A stretch of DNA of 64,000 nucleotides. Origin: Pedobacter mendelii. GTDB taxonomy: Bacteria; Bacteroidota; Bacteroidia; Sphingobacteriales; Sphingobacteriaceae. Of this stretch, positions 24,879 through 35,169 are shown piece after piece (position 1 is the first letter of the stretch; the number at the start of each line of letters is the position of its first letter). Both the position numbers and the translations under genes were made by a program. The DNA lies in NCBI RefSeq assembly GCF_014635725.1, contig NZ_BMDJ01000014.1, forward strand, positions 16,782 through 80,781, in the 5' to 3' direction. The notes below the pieces were generated by a model. That model made no database searches. It was not told the DNA's origin and was given only the letters and a program-made list of their open reading frames with translations.

Positions 24879-25085
24879 TTAATTTGATTGGTGAGAAGAT
24901 AGATTTTGAGGGAAACCATTAGTTCTTAAACTAAAATCATATCTACGGTATTCATAATCCATAGCGATACGACTTAAATTTTTAAGTTCTTCAAACTCTG
25001 AAGTTTTATAAGCTTGCATTGATGATAGGGCGGCGATGCGACGAATAATTTGTTTGTATTCTGTATCGGTTAATATAGATTCCAT
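24879..25085 (-). CDS. Hypothetical 68-aa protein (HigA-leader-like)
   Basis: The 68-residue product starts MESILTDTEYKQIIRRIAAL, then FEELKNLSRIAMDYEYRRYD. This resembles the helical N-terminal extension of HigA-type antitoxins (DEYxxALxRIxxL...ELExLxxLIxxYE) but the helix-turn-helix is absent and no HigB toxin is adjacent. It is better treated as a small helical protein of unknown role. It ends against the converging membrane-protein gene. Confidence 0.5.
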   Translation of the reverse strand: MESILTDTEYKQIIRRIAALSSMQAYKTSEFEELKNLSRIAMDYEYRRYDFSLRTNGFPQNLSSHQSN

Positions 25086-25186
25086 AATTTATATTGTTGT
25101 TAAGAATTTATGTTGCTCAAAAATCAAATATGGAACAATAGTTTGCATTCAAAAGTTTTACACTATTGTTAATAAATTTTTATGAT

Positions 25187-25549
25187 TTAGTTTGGAGCAT
25201 ACTTTTCTACCCGGCTTGCGAAATCATTTAAATCGAATGGTTTATTAATAAAATCTTCTGCAGTGCATTTAGATTTAACATAGTTAAGGTGGTTATTTGC
25301 AGACATCATCATTACAGGAATGGCATAAGTATTTACGTTATGTTTTAGTTCTGTACAAATATCAATTCCGTTTCCATCAGGCAACATAATATCAAGAATT
25401 ATCATGTCTGGTTTATGATTTTTCATTTGTAACCAAAAGCTTTTAGTATCACTACAAGTTTTAACTTCATATAGTTCTTCCGTTAATAAATATTCGATAA
25501 TCTCTCTGATAGCCGGATTATCTTCTACAATATATATGCACTTTTTCAT
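25187..25549 (-). CDS. Single-domain CheY-like response regulator
   Basis: The 120-residue protein is just a receiver domain: acidic pair in VEDN, phospho-acceptor Asp in MIILDIMLPDGNG (about residue 52), the conserved Ser/Thr in MMMSANNH and Lys in INKPFD. It has no output domain, so it passes the signal to other proteins or acts as a phosphate sink. A close paralogue with the same DIMLPDGNG-type motif lies at 46961. No kinase is adjacent. Confidence 0.85.
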   Translation of the reverse strand: MKKCIYIVEDNPAIREIIEYLLTEELYEVKTCSDTKSFWLQMKNHKPDMIILDIMLPDGNGIDICTELKHNVNTYAIPVMMMSANNHLNYVKSKCTAEDFINKPFDLNDFASRVEKYAPN

Positions 25550-25911
25550 CAGATTTTAATTTACTTTTGGTTGTATAACCATTATGAATTTCAGTTGTTT
25601 ATAGTGTTTTTTCACAATTAAGTACTTATTAACTTTTTGCATTATAAAGGAGTAGATATAAATTTAAAGAATACCGTAAAACAGGTATTTCTTTGAGTAG
25701 ATTTTTATTGCAGATTTACATAGTGTATTTGTATATTTACATAACAGGATCTTAAAATTAAGATTATAAAGGGTTTTCTTCTAATCTAAGCCCCAGCGGT
25801 GGAATCCTTCCTGTTATTTTGCTCAATTCATTTTTGGCGGCATTTACACGATTGTTTCTTTTCATTGCGTTTTAATTTTTAATTGGCATTTATGCCATAA
25901 TTAATCCTGAA
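25550..25911. other. 362-bp region upstream of the giant-protein operon
   Basis: This is AT-rich sequence between the CheY-like gene (minus) and the giant gene (plus). It contains the candidate 33-aa minus-strand frame listed separately. I see no clear TAnnTTTG promoter. Confidence 0.5.
25764..25865 (-). CDS. Candidate 33-aa peptide gene divergent from the giant operon
   Basis: A minus-strand ATG-TAA frame encodes a basic start (MKRNNRVNAAKNELSKITGR) followed by IPPLGLRLEENPL. The GC content of this patch is higher than that of the surrounding spacer, which supports coding. It begins 46 bases from the start of the 1701-aa gene on the opposite strand. No family is recognised. Confidence 0.35.
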   Translation of the reverse strand: MKRNNRVNAAKNELSKITGRIPPLGLRLEENPL

Positions 25912-28900
25912 ATGGCTAAATCTATCTCCTTAAAGAACCGTTTAAACCTGGTTCATGATTTAAAGGTTCAACCTGAAGTAAATGCTGAAAAAATAAGTGT
26001 TTTACTAAATCAGCTTAAAAAATCTGATGTATCTCCTTTAAGCGTCCGACCGCTAAAAACGGAAAGTATTACTCAGGTTACAGAGAATATTCGAAATAAT
26101 GAATTACTTACGGCGTTTTCTGAGCTAAAAATACCAAAAATAGAAAATGACCAATTTGTTGTGCGGAGAGAAACTCCGTTCTCTGCTTTAACCAATATTA
26201 CGCTTCCTGCAAGTTTAGCCTCTTCAAACAATGCGCTTACAGCACTTGGCGGATTAAGTTCTGTTGCCGCGGCATCTAAAACATTAGGTCCCTTTACTTC
26301 AAATGATGGTCGTTTAGTTTGGTACGATTTCTTTAATTATGAGAAACTTATACCCATATATCTAAACGGAGATGCAAAACCCCTAATGCTAATTCCTATA
26401 AAATCATCGCTAATAAGCAGACCAACAGGCACATACTCGTTAACTAAAGGAAGTATTTGGATTCGTGCAGATTTATTTGCGCCTGCGGCAGGTAATGCAA
26501 AGTATACAGGTTTTAAAATTACATCAGGAAAAATAATTTTTTCAAAAGTAACTCCTATCGTTTCAGATTCAATAAAATTTGCGCCAGAAATAACTTTTAC
26601 CCTAGAGCTTAATCTCGACAATTCTTTTACTCCAAAAAATGAGGGCGCTTTCGGTTTGGATTCGAGAAATGCAGATGTAAAACCTCCTGATTTAATAACT
26701 CTGAGCTATACCGCTAAAAAACTAAGCATTACACGAATCGGACCTGCAAGCTGGCAATTATATGGTGATGGAAGAAGCTTTAATTATACGAATAAGCCAA
26801 TAAATTTTAGTGCACCATTTGATAAAATATTAATTCCGCTACAAACAGACAGTGTTATTTTTAAACCAGTTGATGTAAAGTCAACGTTTTTTAAGCTTGA
26901 TGGAGAAGCAGCAATTAAAACTTCTTATTGGTCGCTCTCCTTAAATGAACTTGATGTTACCAAACCTTTTTCCATTCGGAACAATGGTGCGCTCGCTTTA
27001 TTTTGCAGTCAGGGTTTAAATTGTAGCTGGCAGGGTTTAGATAAGCGTTTGCCGATTGAATTAATAAGTCCATACATCTTTGCCGAACAAGGTTTATTCC
27101 TTATTCATGAATTAAAGGCCGATTTTAAAACTTTAGAAGAAAACTTTAAACTTTGGGATATCTCTGCTGAAACAGGTATAAAAGCAGGTTTGAAATTAAG
27201 CTTCAACCGGAAGAGAAAATTTGATTATACCTGCCAGGAAGAAGGTATTGAAGGTATTGTTGCAACCGCAGATGCTTATATAGATGCTGATAAACCGTTA
27301 CAAGCTGATGGAACTGCGGTTGCACCTAAAACGAAAGATAGTATTTATCTCAAATATGCATCCGCTTCTTCATCGCAGATAATAGTCATTGATCAGGATA
27401 TGCTTTCTGAGCAAAATATTGTTGTTGAAGCTAGTGGGGACCTAATATCTGCCGAAAAGTTTAAAGAAATTAAAAAAACAGATTCACGTTATCGCTTTGC
27501 ATTGGAGAATGCTTACTTACTTTCTACGCCACCTGCTGCACTTATGCTTGCAGCAAGCTGGAATTCTGAAAATTTATTAACTAAAGGTAAGCTAACTATT
27601 TTATATGGTTTAACGGATTTGATTCCTACTTTACCTCATCCCTACACAACAGAAGCCTTATACAAACCCAGCAGAGCAGCTACTACTTTTCGTGATGTAG
27701 CAAGTTATAATCAAAGTATGGCAGGTTTATTAACTTCTATTTGCGATTGGGAAGAAAATGAAGCAGGACTTGCTATGGTAAAAGTTGATTTTAAGTTAAC
27801 TTATAATACCAACCAGGTTATACCGGCAATGATTCAAACGCCTTCAAACGATAGTGAAAATACAAATGTTCAGGCATTTTCAGCAATGGTTGCAACAGGG
27901 CATGGAACTTACGACAGAATGAAAGATTCATCTATGTTAAGAACACCACATGTATTTTCACTGCTCGATTTAAGTACCAATTACGACTTGCTTGGAATTT
28001 CGATGTCTTTTAACCAGGTAAGGATGGTTACAGATGGTTATGCAAAAATAAAGCAAACTGCCGAGCAAGTTGTTACTATAGAAAAGATGAACCTCCGTTC
28101 TCCAATGGCGATGTTAAACGGTTTTACTTTACCCCATATTACCTGGGAGCCTTTAATTAATCTTACACCCCCTGACGATAGTACGTATCCAAAAATGGGT
28201 ATATTAGGTTTTAGCGATCAGGGTCCGGCAACTGTATTTACACAATTGGATAGCCGGGCAATTGATATCGATCCGTTAAAATACATGCAACGTTTCAGGC
28301 GAAATCTTAAACCTGATGATGTAGTTGCAGGAGCTCAACCTGTCGCGGTTAATCCGATAGAAAAAGATGGTAATTTAAGGAGTTCAATTCTATTTGGTTT
28401 GCCTAATGGTAAATTTTCAATCGCTAATCTTATTCCTTTTAATCCACAGCAAGCAACATTAAATAACAGGCATTTAGATTTTATCATTCCCGAATTCGAA
28501 TTACAACAACTTAAACTAAAAGGTGGTATGCAATTTCGATTAGCAGCTAATAAGCCTCTAGAATCATCAAATCCTCCTGAATTGCAAGGCCTCACCGTTC
28601 AAATGAAAAATTTGATTGATGAATGGAGCGGGCCTTTACCGCAAAGTATTTTAGGAGAGAGTGTTCATAAGATGTTTAATGGGAGGTTTGCCGAATCAGG
28701 AAGTATGTCTACTGGCATTCCGCTCACACACATTGATTTTTCGGGATATGGTGCCAGTATGTTTAGTAATTGGCTAGCGCCACTTGCTAAATTTGCATCT
28801 ATTTCTCAAGTTAAATTTGATGTAATGAGAGGTCGTTTATCGCATGAAATTGTCCAGGCGGTAAGTATGCTTTATCCATGGGGAATTTGTGTGGTTAGAA

Positions 28901-31017
28901 CGATTACTTTTTTTAGAAGAAATAATGCAATTATTTATAGAGAAGATAGTGGCTGGCAGGCAAAGAGCGAAGGTATTTTCGATTTTTCTTTCGAAACTAA
29001 ATCAAACCCTGCCGGTAATAACGCCAAATTTGAAAATCCTTATTATTTCTATCCCGGATTAGTGGGTGGTTTATATAATGTTCATAATATTAAAGAAGTT
29101 ACCGGCGACATTATAAAAGTTGATTATACGCCACAAGAAGGCGAATATTGGAAAACAAATCCTTCTGATTATGTTCATCGTACAGGATCAGGAACGCCCG
29201 TTCATGCAGAGTTCATAGGGGTAACTTTCGATGCGGATGCAAATCTTGATGTTGAGGGCAAAGGAGTTAAATATGTTAAACATACTGGAAAGCAATTTAA
29301 AGGTTATCTTCAATTAAGCCCTGAAGGTGTTCCGGTTCCTCAGCGAGTATTTAGAGAATTGATGATAAAAGCGCAGAATTCTGTTGGCGGAAATGTAGAT
29401 TGTATTTTAAATCTGGGAGCAAGTACACAAACTATTCAGGTTAACCGTGTCGATGTTTCTGCTTCATACAAAAACAACAATCCAAGTGAGATAATTTTTG
29501 TGGCTGCTGCAAAAGGCTCTGTACAATTACCTGCTGATGGAAGTTGGAGTGTAGTCGAACTAGATAAAATATCTGGCGATGTGTTACCTGTAGCCAATAA
29601 AGAAAGTGTTCCGGTTATAAGAGATGGTTTACGAGATAGATATGAAATGGCGTTTAAAGTTGCCCCGTCATTAAATATTTCTAAAATAACTTTTCCTGAT
29701 GCATTGCTGAATACTGTATCCAGTTTTGCAAAAAGATACGGTTTTGTTCAGAATACAGGAACGCAGAAACTTTTAATGGTCGATCCGAAATATGACATCA
29801 CCAAAATCGGCTCTTTATTAACCGAAGCACCTTTACTTGCAGATAGTTTCAGGCTACTAAATAGCAAAGGTCCATTTCCAAATATGGGTAATGCCATAAA
29901 AATTGAAGATGTTACTACAGCTGTTACCAAAATTCTTCCCAACGGGTTATCGAAAGTAATTAATGGTTTTAAAGTACCTGATAACTTTACCTTCGATGTT
30001 ATAGGTTCTGAAGGTTCGCCATTTAGAATGTACATTAAATACAAAAGTGATCCTAAAACAGGGCCAAGCTCAAACACATTAGTAGATTATGTTACGGATT
30101 CGGCAGCAGCTACTGATAAATGGAAAAATGAATTAGGCAATATGAGTATTGTGGTAGATTTGGCTTCATTTAAATCGTTGATGACCATTAGCGGAGATTT
30201 CAAAGCCAAAGTATCCGTTAATCCAGGTTTCGAATCAGGAAAAGCACCACAACTTAAACTTGCCGAACCGTTAGAAAAAATATATCAGATTTTAGAATTT
30301 TTGGATAATCTCGATCCAACCCAACCCGTAGAAGTGGTTAAAAAAGGTTTGAAAATTGCCATGAGCAATTCTGCTGATAGCTGGGATTATAAATTCAAGG
30401 CTTCAAAAGAAATTCCATTTGTAAAATTTCCATTCGACCCAATAAATTATAATTCACCAACAACACCTTTAAAGCTCGATGCTTATTTCAAAATCGGCTG
30501 TTATTTTAATCAGCCTATAAAAATTCCTAAAACAATTGATCAGGTAATGCCTTCTGCAGGAGCATTTTTAGAGTTGGGTGCCGATTTAAGGGTAATGTGT
30601 GTTTCGCTCGCTGCGGCAACAATTTATGCTACTGGAAGGGCAGAAGTTGGCTTAGCTGCAGATTTAAAAAACCCGCCAACATTATACTTCAAATTTGGTT
30701 TTGGCGTAGAATTATGTGTCGGTTTACCGGTTATAGGCAGTGTTGCCGTAATGTATATGGTTGGCGTAGATATGTCGCTCAATACTGAAGAACTAATAGT
30801 TGGTGCCTTTATTTATTTCAGGGGCAGGGCAGAAATTTTTGGTGGCATTGTAACGATAACCATCCAAATTGAAGCTGCAGGTAAAATTCAAAAACAATTA
30901 AATGGCGGGCCAACAAGTTGTATCGCTATCTGCACTTTCGCATTGGATATCAGTATCTTCTGGGTTATTGATATCAGCTTCTCCGAAACTTGGGAAGAAA
31001 CACGTCAAATTGCTTAA
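25912..31017 (+). CDS. Giant 1701-aa protein of unknown family
   Basis: I cannot assign a family. There is no signal peptide or lipobox (MAKSISLKNRLNLVHDLKVQ), so the protein starts in the cytosol. After a helical lead of about 100 residues, the chain is overwhelmingly beta-type with many FxLxLxN strands. A last section (about residues 1525-1690) alternates small and hydrophobic residues, with GAFLELGADLRVMCVSLAAA, PTLYFKFGFGVELCVGLPVI and IYFRGRAEIFGGIVTITIQI. That pattern resembles a membrane-inserting or barrel-like wall. It ends FSETWEETRQIA. It is followed after 18 bases by a second giant gene on the same strand, certainly an operon. There are no repeats long enough to suggest an adhesin, and no toxin or protease motif. 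Confidence 0.75.
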   Translation: MAKSISLKNRLNLVHDLKVQPEVNAEKISVLLNQLKKSDVSPLSVRPLKTESITQVTENIRNNELLTAFSELKIPKIENDQFVVRRETPFSALTNITLPASLASSNNALTALGGLSSVAAASKTLGPFTSNDGRLVWYDFFNYEKLIPIYLNGDAKPLMLIPIKSSLISRPTGTYSLTKGSIWIRADLFAPAAGNAKYTGFKITSGKIIFSKVTPIVSDSIKFAPEITFTLELNLDNSFTPKNEGAFGLDSRNADVKPPDLITLSYTAKKLSITRIGPASWQLYGDGRSFNYTNKPINFSAPFDKILIPLQTDSVIFKPVDVKSTFFKLDGEAAIKTSYWSLSLNELDVTKPFSIRNNGALALFCSQGLNCSWQGLDKRLPIELISPYIFAEQGLFLIHELKADFKTLEENFKLWDISAETGIKAGLKLSFNRKRKFDYTCQEEGIEGIVATADAYIDADKPLQADGTAVAPKTKDSIYLKYASASSSQIIVIDQDMLSEQNIVVEASGDLISAEKFKEIKKTDSRYRFALENAYLLSTPPAALMLAASWNSENLLTKGKLTILYGLTDLIPTLPHPYTTEALYKPSRAATTFRDVASYNQSMAGLLTSICDWEENEAGLAMVKVDFKLTYNTNQVIPAMIQTPSNDSENTNVQAFSAMVATGHGTYDRMKDSSMLRTPHVFSLLDLSTNYDLLGISMSFNQVRMVTDGYAKIKQTAEQVVTIEKMNLRSPMAMLNGFTLPHITWEPLINLTPPDDSTYPKMGILGFSDQGPATVFTQLDSRAIDIDPLKYMQRFRRNLKPDDVVAGAQPVAVNPIEKDGNLRSSILFGLPNGKFSIANLIPFNPQQATLNNRHLDFIIPEFELQQLKLKGGMQFRLAANKPLESSNPPELQGLTVQMKNLIDEWSGPLPQSILGESVHKMFNGRFAESGSMSTGIPLTHIDFSGYGASMFSNWLAPLAKFASISQVKFDVMRGRLSHEIVQAVSMLYPWGICVVRTITFFRRNNAIIYREDSGWQAKSEGIFDFSFETKSNPAGNNAKFENPYYFYPGLVGGLYNVHNIKEVTGDIIKVDYTPQEGEYWKTNPSDYVHRTGSGTPVHAEFIGVTFDADANLDVEGKGVKYVKHTGKQFKGYLQLSPEGVPVPQRVFRELMIKAQNSVGGNVDCILNLGASTQTIQVNRVDVSASYKNNNPSEIIFVAAAKGSVQLPADGSWSVVELDKISGDVLPVANKESVPVIRDGLRDRYEMAFKVAPSLNISKITFPDALLNTVSSFAKRYGFVQNTGTQKLLMVDPKYDITKIGSLLTEAPLLADSFRLLNSKGPFPNMGNAIKIEDVTTAVTKILPNGLSKVINGFKVPDNFTFDVIGSEGSPFRMYIKYKSDPKTGPSSNTLVDYVTDSAAATDKWKNELGNMSIVVDLASFKSLMTISGDFKAKVSVNPGFESGKAPQLKLAEPLEKIYQILEFLDNLDPTQPVEVVKKGLKIAMSNSADSWDYKFKASKEIPFVKFPFDPINYNSPTTPLKLDAYFKIGCYFNQPIKIPKTIDQVMPSAGAFLELGADLRVMCVSLAAATIYATGRAEVGLAADLKNPPTLYFKFGFGVELCVGLPVIGSVAVMYMVGVDMSLNTEELIVGAFIYFRGRAEIFGGIVTITIQIEAAGKIQKQLNGGPTSCIAICTFALDISIFWVIDISFSETWEETRQIA

Positions 31018-31035
31018 TCCTTAATTAACATAGTT

Positions 31036-34000
31036 ATGGAACCAAATCTTTGTATTCTAACATTCCCTCAGTATTATCAAAACGGTAGAATTACTTTTAA
31101 TATCGTAGTCATTCCGAGAAATTTAAATCCTTTATTGCCATTGCAAACCAGTTTGCCGGCTTTCGCAGATGCAAGGATTTTATTTAAAGCAATGGTTATC
31201 AACAGTCTGGATGGTTTGCCACTTTCAGGCAGTGCAATTCAATCTTCATCACTTATTATTGAAAATCAAATTATTTCAAGTCGTGAAGTTTGGGAAGCTT
31301 TAAAAGTTCAGATGGAAGCGAGCGATGGTATGAAAATTAACGATGCTGAATCGAGTAAACCAGAACAAAGATCTGCACATGCAATTGATAAATATAAAGC
31401 TGTCTCTATCAAAAAATATTTGCCTGAAAGCTATCGATCGGCATTTAATTATGTAAGAGCCAGAAGTAAATATGCAGTTACTAGTGATGAGTATAGTTGT
31501 GCCGTAAAAAATAGAAACGCAGAACCAACGGATAAAAATACTCAAAGAGATGTACTTTCCTGGGGTAAGGTTATTGCTTTATGTTTGAGAAATCCTGCAT
31601 TGGCGGAAAAAGCAGGATTAATTTATAAGGCTTCGATAGCAGTTACTGAACCTACAAATCTTTTTGAAAAGGGAGGTTGGCTTTACACAGGTTTTGCAGC
31701 TGGAAGCGCTTTTGCAGGTTTGGATGGAATGCAATATGCCGCCCGAATTCCTGCTTTGAAAGGATTAAATGAACGTGTTCTGTTTTCTGCTGTTCAATTT
31801 CCTGTTACAAGTGTTGCTAACAATAATGCAGGCTACGATGAAGTTTTAAGGGATGCGATTGTTTATGATGATGGCTTTGCTAAAATTGTTCATGCCAATC
31901 AGCCAATAAATCAAGACTTGCTACAGGAAAAAGATAAATCAAATCCACCGCTAAAAGATATTGGGATTCGATTGGGTTGGGATGACGAACAAATTTCCAT
32001 TTGGTGTAATCGCCAGATGCTAAAAAAAGAAGAACAAAGCGATTTGCCAGTAGATACACCACTTGGCGTTTTTGGTTACAAAGTTGATGTTAGAAAAAAA
32101 GGAGAGGAGCAATGGCTATCACAAAATAGTTTGGTTCTTCAACAAAACACAGCATTAAAAAATGGTGAAATATTAATTTCACGTGCAGGAGAAACTATTG
32201 AACCAGGTATTGAAATTCATCCGGCTGCACATGGAGATTCTAAAGGTGAAGGATTTTGGTTGCCCATGTATTTTAGCAGCTGGATGGGAAAACCAGTTTC
32301 CATAGCTGATAAAGACGCAGAAGATATTAATATGCTTCGTCCTGATAAAATGATTAAACCTCGCCCGGATATAGAAAATACAATTAACTCTATTCCTAAG
32401 CAAACATTTCATCCTTATGTTGCAGATCCTGCAAATACTCTTCCTTTAGTTTACGGCAATGATTACCAGTTTCGTGTAAGGCTAATGGACATTTCTGGCG
32501 GCGGACCAACTGTAAATTCAAAAGCCTTAAATGGTGGAGAAAAGCCTGTGGCAGAGTTGCATTTTAAAAGGCATGTAGCCGCTGGTGCATTAAAAATTAT
32601 TAATATAAATGATGTTTATGATAACCTTCCTGCAAAGGAAGTTGCGGATATTAAGGACACAAGTCTACTTCAAAATCTAATAACTATTGATAATCCAGTC
32701 CTTAAAATCAGAAGACCACTTTTAGGTTATCCAGCGGTGGTTTTTACAGGAAAATATTCTAATGTTATAGACAGACTTAAATCTATTTTAAATGATTTGC
32801 CTGATGGCGATAGAACAGCTGTTGATATCGGTCTTTCAGATCCAAATGTAGATTTCTTTAAAGTTCGTGTCGAAATTAAAAGTTTGGAAATGGATAACGG
32901 TAGATCAGAAAACGGCAAAGAATCTTTTATTGTTTTATATGAAAAAGAATATGCTTTTGAAGCTGCCGATAACAATTACGACCAGGAATTTCCATTAAGA
33001 ATTGTTTATTCGGATATAAATCAACTGGATTTTATTAACGGTTTTGACGATACTGGTACTGAAAATGAATTAGTTTTGCCAACATCAAGACATATTCGTT
33101 TAACTTTTGTCCCGATAATTAAAGAAGCAAATAATGATTATGCCGATTTGAGTATTTTGGAAGGTAAAAAACTTACTTTAACAGCTTACCAGGCATCAAG
33201 CAATGAAGCCGGTTTATTATCTCCAATAGATGGCGGTTTTAAAGCAATATACCTTCAACCCGAACATGCTGTAGATCAAAATACCGTAAAAACATATAAA
33301 AATTTAGTCACCTTAAACTTGATAAAAAGTAGTACACCAGTAGAACTGAGCAGACTTGCAGATGCTTTTAATGTTACTTCGCATAACCTCACATTAGAAG
33401 GCGAAAAAGGTAAACGGCTACAGTTTGCTTGTTCGAAAATGATGCGACATTCTTTAGCACCTGATTCTTCTTCGGTTTCACTTTCTTCGATGGCAGAATT
33501 ATTTAACCATTGGATAATTGGTGTAAATTATACATTGGCCAGAGATTGGGCCTGGGATGGATTAGAAAAGGAAAGTTTTTCTATTTACAGAAAATGGAAA
33601 CGAGAAGGTGACACAGATTTTGGTGATGAAATTCTCGCAGGTACTTTAAATGTTTCAAACACGGTAGCCATAAATGCTTTAAATGAACCCGAAAGAGGTT
33701 ATTCCAGATTATTATTTTTAGATGCCTTTGACCCCAAAGAGGCAGCTTCGGTTTTTCCTTCAGAAATTATTTTGAGTTATCGTATTGAAACGCATTTCAA
33801 AAAAGATGGTATTCCTGCAATTTCTGATAGGCCGATAGCAGATAAGGAAATTCATTTACCGGTAACAATAATTCCTGCTCAGGTTCCGAAATTGGTTTCT
33901 GCCGGTATTGCACTATCGCCTTATGTAGCTGATGAAGATAAATATGCCTCAACCGAGCTAAGACAAAGATTTTTATGGTTTGAAATGGATTCAGAACCTA

Positions 34001-35031
34001 AAGATCCAAATGATACTTACTTTGCAAGGGTTTTATCTAATGCGCCAGATCCATTACTCAGCCTAATTACCCGTAAACTAAAAACTTACGATCCTGTCGA
34101 TCCGCCTTTAAATATCAATGAAGAAAAAATAAGAACTATAATACCAGGAATGGATAATGATTTTGCAGGTATGGGTGCTATGCAAGAAATGCTTAAAGGT
34201 GATGATGCTTCAGGTAAATCTAATTTTTATATGCTTCCATTGCCACCCGGATTACATGCAGATAGTGATGAGTTATTTGGTTTTTTTAGCTATGAAATAA
34301 GGATAGGACATAAAAAAGAACTTTGGAGCACTGCACAGGCAAGGTATGGACGGCCGCTAAAAGTAAATGGTGTACAGCATCCTGCTCCTAATTTAAGTTG
34401 CAATGTTTTTAGAAGGAAAATTCCTATAATTTCACAGTTTTCAAAAGTTGAGATGCTAGCCAGCAGGACTCAAAAATTAGGAAAAGTAAAGGGAGAATTA
34501 ACTAAGACTATTCCTGTTAAAATAACTTTTCTAAATGAAATTATAATTACAGCACCATTTGCAACAGCCGTTTTAAATGGTGAAAATATTACAGCCAATC
34601 CACCTCAAACAAGTTTATGGTATATGCTTTATACTCAAGTACGTCAGGCAGATGGGTTATCTTACAGAAACCTTTTATTAAACTCAGGTTATATGCCTTA
34701 TGCACCGCCAAAGCGCAGAGTATTAGGTAAAAATGAACTTGGTTTAAAGGAAGAAGGAACTAAATTGGGAACCGCTATTTTAAAGGTAGAAGATGTTCAA
34801 AAAAGGTTACTCGAATTAGGCCTTCCCGCAGAAAGTAGCTTAAGTGTACTCTGTGTAGAAATGTTCCCTTTGGAAAACATGTGGCGAACTGATGACGAAA
34901 AAAATAGGGCATTAGCCGAACGTGCTATTGTTGAACCACCAAATCCATTAACAACAGGATTGGGATCTTATCGTATTTACCGAACCTCTGCTTTGGTGCC
35001 AGTTGCAGATGTATGTTGCGATGACTGTTAA
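31036..35031 (+). CDS. Giant 1331-aa protein with C-terminal CCDDC
   Basis: The family is not recognised. There is no signal peptide (MEPNLCILTFPQYYQNGRIT). The protein is mostly beta-rich, with a fibronectin-like strand GNDYQFRVRLMDISGGGP near residue 475 and several YxLxI-type segments. The last five residues are CCDDC, unusual for this genome and suggestive of a disulfide, a metal site or a processed tail. It is the second gene of a two-gene unit with the 1701-aa protein; the 18-base gap and same strand argue for co-expression. The two probably work in one assembly, whose nature is not readable from the sequence alone. Confidence 0.75.
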   Translation: MEPNLCILTFPQYYQNGRITFNIVVIPRNLNPLLPLQTSLPAFADARILFKAMVINSLDGLPLSGSAIQSSSLIIENQIISSREVWEALKVQMEASDGMKINDAESSKPEQRSAHAIDKYKAVSIKKYLPESYRSAFNYVRARSKYAVTSDEYSCAVKNRNAEPTDKNTQRDVLSWGKVIALCLRNPALAEKAGLIYKASIAVTEPTNLFEKGGWLYTGFAAGSAFAGLDGMQYAARIPALKGLNERVLFSAVQFPVTSVANNNAGYDEVLRDAIVYDDGFAKIVHANQPINQDLLQEKDKSNPPLKDIGIRLGWDDEQISIWCNRQMLKKEEQSDLPVDTPLGVFGYKVDVRKKGEEQWLSQNSLVLQQNTALKNGEILISRAGETIEPGIEIHPAAHGDSKGEGFWLPMYFSSWMGKPVSIADKDAEDINMLRPDKMIKPRPDIENTINSIPKQTFHPYVADPANTLPLVYGNDYQFRVRLMDISGGGPTVNSKALNGGEKPVAELHFKRHVAAGALKIININDVYDNLPAKEVADIKDTSLLQNLITIDNPVLKIRRPLLGYPAVVFTGKYSNVIDRLKSILNDLPDGDRTAVDIGLSDPNVDFFKVRVEIKSLEMDNGRSENGKESFIVLYEKEYAFEAADNNYDQEFPLRIVYSDINQLDFINGFDDTGTENELVLPTSRHIRLTFVPIIKEANNDYADLSILEGKKLTLTAYQASSNEAGLLSPIDGGFKAIYLQPEHAVDQNTVKTYKNLVTLNLIKSSTPVELSRLADAFNVTSHNLTLEGEKGKRLQFACSKMMRHSLAPDSSSVSLSSMAELFNHWIIGVNYTLARDWAWDGLEKESFSIYRKWKREGDTDFGDEILAGTLNVSNTVAINALNEPERGYSRLLFLDAFDPKEAASVFPSEIILSYRIETHFKKDGIPAISDRPIADKEIHLPVTIIPAQVPKLVSAGIALSPYVADEDKYASTELRQRFLWFEMDSEPKDPNDTYFARVLSNAPDPLLSLITRKLKTYDPVDPPLNINEEKIRTIIPGMDNDFAGMGAMQEMLKGDDASGKSNFYMLPLPPGLHADSDELFGFFSYEIRIGHKKELWSTAQARYGRPLKVNGVQHPAPNLSCNVFRRKIPIISQFSKVEMLASRTQKLGKVKGELTKTIPVKITFLNEIIITAPFATAVLNGENITANPPQTSLWYMLYTQVRQADGLSYRNLLLNSGYMPYAPPKRRVLGKNELGLKEEGTKLGTAILKVEDVQKRLLELGLPAESSLSVLCVEMFPLENMWRTDDEKNRALAERAIVEPPNPLTTGLGSYRIYRTSALVPVADVCCDDC

Positions 35032-35169
35032 TCTAAAATTGACTGTATTATAAATCATTTATCACGATGATTTTAAACTTTGCTGTATTCGTCGAAACAC
35101 TTGTTATTGGGTAATCTTTATAAAACTTTTTACAATAACGAACTGTTTTAGAGATAAAAATCAGCGATA

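Noticed and set aside
24879..25085. HigA antitoxin
   Set aside because: It lacks the helix-turn-helix and has no HigB neighbour; only the leader helix looks similar.
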